Positions 6,260 to 9,445 of a stretch of DNA of 9,445 bases are shown piece by piece. This DNA is from an uncultured Eubacteriales bacterium (GTDB lineage Bacteria; Bacillota; Clostridia; Oscillospirales; Acutalibacteraceae): the NCBI GenBank assembly GCA_900313125.1, contig OMPZ01000007.1, forward strand, positions 1 to 9,445, in the 5' to 3' direction. The notes beneath the pieces were generated by a model that was not told the origin of the DNA, searched no databases, and worked only from the letters and a program-made list of their open reading frames with translations. Each line of letters starts with the position of its first letter. Positions within the stretch are counted from its first letter, which is position 1. The translations under genes were made by a program, and so were the position numbers.

Positions 6260-7618
6260 TCAATTCCCGTGAGGGAGAGACCCGAGCAGAGCCTGACCGA
6301 GCTTGTCGCTGTCCTCTCCGATAAGCTCGGAGACAGCGCCGAGACCGTATTCGATGAACTTGTCGGCGAAGATGTCTACAAAGTCATCGAGAAGCGCGTC
6401 GAACGTCTCGCCCGTTTTCATATCCTTGACCTTGACAGAGCCGTTTTTGATGTCGTCGTCGCCGATGACAACGCTGTATTTCGCATTGATCTTGTTGGCG
6501 TATTTCATCTGCGCGCGCAGACCTCTGCCTACAATGTCGATCTCCGCGCTGATAGACGACTGCCTGAGCTGCTGCGCGAGCTTGAACGCCTTTACCTCGG
6601 CAGCCTCGCCGAGAGCCGCTATGTAAATATCGCAGGTCGGAGCTTCGGGAAGCTCGACGTTCTGCGCCTTCATTACGAGCAGAAGTCTCTCAATGCCCAT
6701 CGCAAAGCCAAGCGCAGGAGTTGGCTGACCGCCAAGCTCTTCGATGAGACCGTCGTATCTGCCGCCGCCGCATACGGTGCCCTGCGCGCCGATAGAGTCG
6801 GTGACAAATTCAAATACTGTCCGTGTGTAGTAATCAAGTCCGCGGACGATCGTCGGGTTTACGGTGTATTCAACGTCGGCAGCGTCGAGGAAGGTCTTTA
6901 CCTTCTCGAAGTGAGCCGAACAGTCGCCGCAGATGTAGTCGAGAACAACGGGTGCTTTTGCCGCGACTTTTTTACAGCTCTCGTTCTTGCAGTCGAGTAT
7001 CCTCATAGGGTTACGCTCAAGTCTCGAAAGACAGGTGTCGCAAAGCTCGTCTTTGTTTGCCGAGAAATACTCTTTGAGAGCCGCCGTGTAGTCGGCGCGG
7101 CACGTTTTGCAGCCTATCGAGTTTATCTCAAGTCGGATATCCTCAACGCCGAGACGATCAAAGATACCGTTTGCGGCGCAGATCATCTCCGCGTCGGCTC
7201 TCGCGTCTGCAGAGCCGTATGTCTCCATACCGAACTGGTGGAACTCGCGCTGTCTGCCTGCCTGAGCCTTTTCATAGCGGTAGCAGGTGAGCTGATAATA
7301 TACCTTTACCGGCAGACCGTCGTTGTAGATAGCGTGCTCAAGATAAGCTCTTGCCGCGCCTGCCGTACCCTCCGGGCGCAGCGTTATGCTCTCGCCGCCC
7401 TTGGTGTTGAAGGTGTACATCTCCTTCTGAACAACGTCTGTCGTCTCGCCCACGCTCCTGTTAAAAAGAACGGTGTGCTCAAATACGGGTGTGCGTATCT
7501 CTCTGAATCCGCTTTTTTCAGCTTCATCTCTCATCAGCTCTTCAACGAACTGCCACTTGTGAGAGTCGGCAGGAAGAATATCCTCCGCCCCCTTAACCTT
7601 TTTTGTCAATAACTCCAT
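6260..7618 (-). CDS. hisS: Histidine--tRNA ligase
   Basis: HisRS charges tRNA-His with histidine in the cytosol. The 452-residue protein shows class II motifs: RPEGT (81-85), motif 2 around YRYEKAQAGRQREFHQFG (113-130), histidine-site RGLDYYTRT (259-267), GGGRYDGL (284-291), and motif 3 ALGFAMGIER (302-311). The insertion domain (165-240) contains four Cys pairs (CKTC, CDTC, CKNESC, CGDC), which could bind a metal, though related Firmicute enzymes carry some of them. The anticodon-binding domain (about 328-418) follows. About 30 extra residues end the chain compared with the common length near 420. The ATG at 7618 has only a weak, distant AAGGA site (13 nt), and three structured repeats lie directly upstream. 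I see no T-box leader, though many Firmicute hisS genes have one. prmA follows 14 bp downstream. Confidence 0.96.
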   Translation of the reverse strand: MELLTKKVKGAEDILPADSHKWQFVEELMRDEAEKSGFREIRTPVFEHTVLFNRSVGETTDVVQKEMYTFNTKGGESITLRPEGTAGAARAYLEHAIYNDGLPVKVYYQLTCYRYEKAQAGRQREFHQFGMETYGSADARADAEMICAANGIFDRLGVEDIRLEINSIGCKTCRADYTAALKEYFSANKDELCDTCLSRLERNPMRILDCKNESCKKVAAKAPVVLDYICGDCSAHFEKVKTFLDAADVEYTVNPTIVRGLDYYTRTVFEFVTDSIGAQGTVCGGGRYDGLIEELGGQPTPALGFAMGIERLLLVMKAQNVELPEAPTCDIYIAALGEAAEVKAFKLAQQLRQSSISAEIDIVGRGLRAQMKYANKINAKYSVVIGDDDIKNGSVKVKDMKTGETFDALLDDFVDIFADKFIEYGLGAVSELIGEDSDKLGQALLGSLPHGN

Positions 7619-7640
7619 AATCCCATTTCTTTCCTTTTCA
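7619..7640 (-). promoter_or_regulatory. Weak ribosome binding region of hisS
   Basis: The sequence ahead of the hisS ATG reads AAAAGGAAAG followed by about 11 nt, so the Shine-Dalgarno match is short and distant. An out-of-frame ATG (ATGGGATTATGG) lies in between and opens only a short frame. The first repeat hairpin ends 5 nt upstream of this stretch, so its folding could influence ribosome access. Confidence 0.4.
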
Positions 7641-7891
7641 ACTTCCTACGCCCAATTGGGCGTAGGTGTAGCTACTTTAGTTTATTTCAGGCGCAAGACC
7701 TCTTGCACCGAGAAATTTTATTCAGGCTTCCTCGCCCGATTGGGCGTAGGTGTAGCCGCTTTAGTTTATTTCAGGCGCAAGGCTTCTCGCACCGATAAAT
7801 TTTTTTGGTTTCCCTCGCCCGAACGGGCGTAGGTGTAGCCGCTTTAGTTTATTTCAGGCGCAAGACACTCTAACGCCGAGAAATCATATAC
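7641..7891 (-). repeat. Three tandem structured repeats of about 84 bp in front of hisS
   Basis: Units lie at about 7641-7726, 7727-7809 and 7810-7891; the same base recurs at 7658, 7742 and 7825 (spacing 84 and 83). A 40-bp core (from 7658, 7742, 7825) is identical in units 2 and 3 and differs at 2 positions in unit 1. Read on the hisS strand, each unit gives two hairpins. The first is GGUGCAAG/CUUGCGCC in unit 1 (7690-7709), GGUGCGAG/CUUGCGCC in unit 2 (7774-7793) and GGCGUUAG/CUUGCGCC in unit 3 (7857-7877). Substitutions there mostly keep pairing through G-U pairs, which would be mismatches on the other strand. The second is CGCCC/GGGCG with loops AAUU, AAUC and GUUC; in unit 1 it extends to a perfect 9-bp stem (7645-7666). 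No open frame and no terminal inverted repeats are evident. Function unknown: a leader element, repeated small RNAs, or an intergenic repeat family. Confidence 0.75.
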
Positions 7892-7996
7892 AAGTTTAAA
7901 TAAAGTAGGTGCGCCGGGCGCACCGAGCCGCGCGGCGAAGAAGTGGTGCATTGCACGACCTGAAACCGCGTACTTGCTCGTCGGCGCTCGCCGACC
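7892..7996 (-). other. Palindrome-rich spacer between mgsA and the repeats
   Basis: Behind the mgsA stop, four palindromes lie within 90 bp: GTCGGC/GCCGAC (7980-7995, loop GAGC on the mgsA strand), GTGCA/TGCAC (7946-7956), GCCGC/GCGGC (7927-7936) and GGTGCGC/GCGCACC (7908-7924). No gene is visible here. GC content is higher than in the flanking repeat units. Confidence 0.6.
7893..7924 (-). terminator. Possible terminator of the minD-mgsA unit
   Basis: On the minus strand, GGTGCGC and GCGCACC (7924-7908) form a 7-bp GC-rich stem with a 3-nt loop. It is followed by TACTTTATTT, which is T-rich but not a pure T-run. Termination here would separate mgsA from hisS. Confidence 0.4.
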
Positions 7997-8398
7997 TTAA
8001 TGGTGGCGCATTACTTCACGCCAGTCGAGGTCGCCGCGCTCGAGACCGTGAATGAGGAGCTCGGCTGTCGCAATATTTGTGGCAACGGGAACGTTGTGCA
8101 TATCGCAGATCCTGAGAAGGTTCATGTCGTTCGGCTCGTGCGGCTTGGGATTGATAGGATCTCTGAAAAAGAGCAGCATATCTATCTCGTCGCAGGCGAT
8201 CTTCGCGCTGATCTGCTGACCGCCGCCCTGCGAGCCGGAAAGGAACTGAATTATCTTAAGTCCTGTCGTCTCCGAAACGATCTTTCCCGTCGTGCCTGTA
8301 GCATATAAATTGTGGCGGCTGAGTATACCGCAGTATGCAATGCAAAACTGCACCATAAGTTCCTTCTTTGCGTCGTGCGCTATAAATGCAATATTCAT
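7997..8398 (-). CDS. mgsA: Methylglyoxal synthase, with active-site substitutions
   Basis: MgsA converts dihydroxyacetone phosphate to methylglyoxal and phosphate in the cytosol, a bypass of lower glycolysis. The 133 residues are a full-length compact family member. Landmarks are FIAHDAKK (5-12, D9 matching E. coli D20), YATGTTGK (32-39, phosphate site), SGSQGGGQQI (54-63), FFRDP (77-81, D80 matching D91), PHEPND (86-91, H87 matching H98) and VPVATNIATAELLI. The residue matching the catalytic base D71 of E. coli is Gly (G60, codon GGT), and that matching D101 is Asn (N90) with Asp next to it. This could be a subfamily trait or loss of activity. A strong AGGAGG lies 8 nt ahead of the ATG. It follows minD by 61 bp; minD and mgsA are often near each other in Clostridia. 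Confidence 0.92.
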   Translation of the reverse strand: MNIAFIAHDAKKELMVQFCIAYCGILSRHNLYATGTTGKIVSETTGLKIIQFLSGSQGGGQQISAKIACDEIDMLLFFRDPINPKPHEPNDMNLLRICDMHNVPVATNIATAELLIHGLERGDLDWREVMRHH

Positions 8399-8459
8399 TA
8401 GTGTTTCCTCCTTGTTTCTATAGCGTTTTGAATGTTAGATGTCAGATGTTTAACCCCAA

Positions 8460-9197
8460 TTATTTTATCATGAGCGGGGCGAGCCTGCCCCCTACCCTCT
8501 GCGCTATCTTGTCGAGAGCTTTCATTGCGGGCGAGGTGTAGTCGCCGCTTTTTCCGGATTGTATGGCGGCCGCCAGAGAGTAATCCTCGGGAATGATGCC
8601 GATAAGCTGCAGCGCCGTTATGTCAATGATCTCGTCAAGGTCCTTGTAAAGCCCCATTTTGCGAAACGTCGCTTTGTTGAACCTGTTGATGACAAGACGT
8701 ATGTTGTCGATACCGCAGTCGCGCAGCTTTGCCGCAACGGTCTGACCGCCGCGTATGCTCGTAGGCTCCGTGTTCACCACGACGAGCGCCCTTTTCGCAG
8801 GGAACGCCGCCGCTTCAAATCCGCTGCCAACGCCGGCAGGCGAATCTATCAGAACATAATCAAAGATATCGGCAACGCCTTCGACAAGCTGCCCAAGTAT
8901 CTGCGGCGCGACCTCGTCGTAAGCGTTGAGCGGAGCAGGCATAAGGAACAAGCCCTTTTTGTCGGGACACGGGTAGACCGTGTTTTCGACCGTGCAGCTT
9001 CCGCTGACAGCGTCGGCTATGTCGAAAACAAGATTCTGCGTAACTCCGAGCATGATGTCAAGTCCGCGCATACCGCTGTCGCAGTCGATAAGCAAAACGC
9101 GGCTGCCTTCATGTGCAAGCGCCGTTCCAAGCCCGACGGCGACAGTAGATTTTCCAGTACCGCCCTTGCCAGACGCGATCACTATAATATCCTTCAT
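8460..9197 (-). CDS. minD: MinD-like ParA-family ATPase lacking the C-terminal membrane helix
   Basis: MinD is a membrane-cycling ATPase that positions the division site by activating MinC. The 245 residues show the deviant Walker A GKGGTGKST (10-18, signature Lys 11), switch I region DCDSGMRGLDIMLG (38-51), where canonical MinD has D.D.GLRNLD..LG, and Walker B VLIDSPAG (115-122). NTEPTSIRGG (142-151) matches the NPEVSSVRDAD region. The chain ends at RVGGRLAPLMIK, aligned to the RLLGEEVPFM region of typical MinD, so the amphipathic membrane-targeting helix that usually follows is absent. Typical length is 260-270. I chose ATG at 9197, with AAGGG 7 nt ahead; ATG at 9215 lacks such a site. No minC or minE is visible. 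A different ParA-family role, such as positioning of another structure, is possible. Confidence 0.85.
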   Translation of the reverse strand: MKDIIVIASGKGGTGKSTVAVGLGTALAHEGSRVLLIDCDSGMRGLDIMLGVTQNLVFDIADAVSGSCTVENTVYPCPDKKGLFLMPAPLNAYDEVAPQILGQLVEGVADIFDYVLIDSPAGVGSGFEAAAFPAKRALVVVNTEPTSIRGGQTVAAKLRDCGIDNIRLVINRFNKATFRKMGLYKDLDEIIDITALQLIGIIPEDYSLAAAIQSGKSGDYTSPAMKALDKIAQRVGGRLAPLMIK

Positions 9198-9227
9198 TGA
9201 AGCCCTTCTTTTCATTTCCGGGATCTT

Positions 9228-9277
9228 ATACCTATTACCGAATAGAAAAACCTGATGTTTTCTATCAGGTATCGGTA
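9228..9277 (-). promoter_or_regulatory. Attenuator-like hairpins in the minD leader
   Basis: On the minD strand, ACCTGAT (9270-9264) pairs with ATCAGGT (9256-9250) around a 7-nt loop and is followed by TTTTC, a compact terminator. An outer pairing TACCGA (9277-9272) with TCGGTA (9241-9236) is also possible. Competing pairing of TACC (9271-9268) with GGTA (9239-9236), and of the upstream TACC with GGTA (9232-9229), would disrupt the terminator. It lies within the leader, downstream of the promoter, 30 or more nt before the ATG. I recognise no ligand-binding domain; the signal is unknown. Confidence 0.45.
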
Positions 9278-9320
9278 CTCAGACAGCGTCAATAACAAAC
9301 TATCCAAATTCCCATCTTCT

Positions 9321-9349
9321 ATTTTATCATAATTACAGCAATGTGTCAA
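9321..9349 (-). promoter_or_regulatory. SigmaA-type promoter of minD
   Basis: TTGACA (9349-9344), exactly 17 bp, then TAAAAT (9326-9321), with TG at the extended -10 position (TGATAAAAT). Start near 9314 gives a leader of about 117 nt. The match is close to consensus, so basal initiation should be strong and control may lie in the leader. Confidence 0.75.
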
Positions 9350-9445
9350 AGGAAATGACGAAATTTATATACAAACTTCTCCGCGAATAAATAGGCAATT
9401 TATACTAATCTTTGCCCGTTATAACAGCGTTTTGATGACTGCCGC
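9350..9445. other. Right-edge stretch upstream of the minD promoter
   Basis: This AT-rich stretch holds no convincing gene. On the minus strand the last 27 bases read as eight codons ending in TAA at 9419-9421 and could be the tail of a gene beyond the edge, but that is too short to support. Confidence 0.3.

Noticed and set aside
6269..7612. A 447-codon open frame on the plus strand opposite hisS
   Set aside because: It is the antisense shadow of hisS, which has full class II synthetase motifs on the minus strand. The plus frame has no recognisable domain.
7883..7888. Possible promoter -10 (TATGAT) in front of the repeats on the hisS strand
   Set aside because: No -35 box at 16-18 bp, and a start 7 nt downstream would fall inside the first hairpin of unit 3.
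7641..7891. CRISPR array
   Set aside because: Only three units, no unique spacers of uniform length between short repeats, and no cas gene. The whole unit repeats, including the segment between hairpins.
7619..7996. T-box leader for hisS
   Set aside because: I found no AGGGUGGNACCGCG-like T-box sequence and no matching specifier stem in the hisS-strand sequence.
9355..9390. Eleven-codon plus-strand frame beginning MTKFIYK
   Set aside because: Preceded by a weak AAAGGAA, but too short, and no promoter or conservation evidence. It overlaps the region just upstream of the minD promoter.
9419..9445. Eight minus-strand codons ending in TAA at the right edge
   Set aside because: Could be the end of an upstream gene, but eight codons cannot be told from chance.

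Overview
The window looks like chromosomal DNA of a low-to-mid-GC Clostridia, probably Oscillospiraceae/Ruminococcus-like. This is inferred from Shine-Dalgarno sites of the AGGAGG type, near-consensus TTGACA-N17-TAAAAT promoters, a Firmicute-type HisRS and a Clostridia-style MgsA; no taxonomic marker such as rRNA is present. I see no insertion sequence, integrase, tRNA, rRNA or CRISPR array. Most of the window is housekeeping, with a few unrecognised membrane proteins and two interesting non-coding stretches.

Layout. (1) Positions 1-1100, minus strand: an XRE-type HTH regulator, then a bitopic coiled-coil membrane protein that runs off the left edge. They share a strong promoter whose -10 box lies inside a 20-bp palindrome, a likely autoregulatory operator. 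(2) Positions 1144-3900, plus strand: a promoter, then maf (dTTP/UTP pyrophosphatase), a two-TM protein of unknown function, a membrane-anchored protein with three exact-period Ltp-type repeats, and a second two-TM protein that is a diverged paralog of the first. This unit ends at a strong bidirectional terminator. (3) Positions 3915-7618, minus strand: hisS, prmA and a polytopic membrane protein with a Gly/Pro/Tyr/Gln-rich pentapeptide tail. (4) Positions 7619-7996: a 378-bp non-coding stretch with three tandem units of about 84 bp, each forming two hairpins on the hisS-sense strand, then a palindrome-rich segment behind mgsA. (5) Positions 7997-9350, minus strand: minD then mgsA, preceded by a strong promoter and a leader that contains a terminator-like hairpin.

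How the genes relate. hisS and prmA both serve translation (tRNA-His charging and L11 methylation). minD belongs to division-site or envelope positioning, and mgsA to phosphate-limited glycolytic bypass. Maf proteins are nucleotide house-cleaning enzymes historically linked to septum formation. The membrane proteins around them have no function I can name.

Most worth a second look: the structured tandem repeats in front of hisS, the MgsA that lacks the aspartate corresponding to the catalytic base of the E. coli enzyme, the MinD that stops before its membrane-targeting helix, the paralog/Ltp-repeat cluster behind maf, and the leader hairpins of minD. I do not claim a proven new system.
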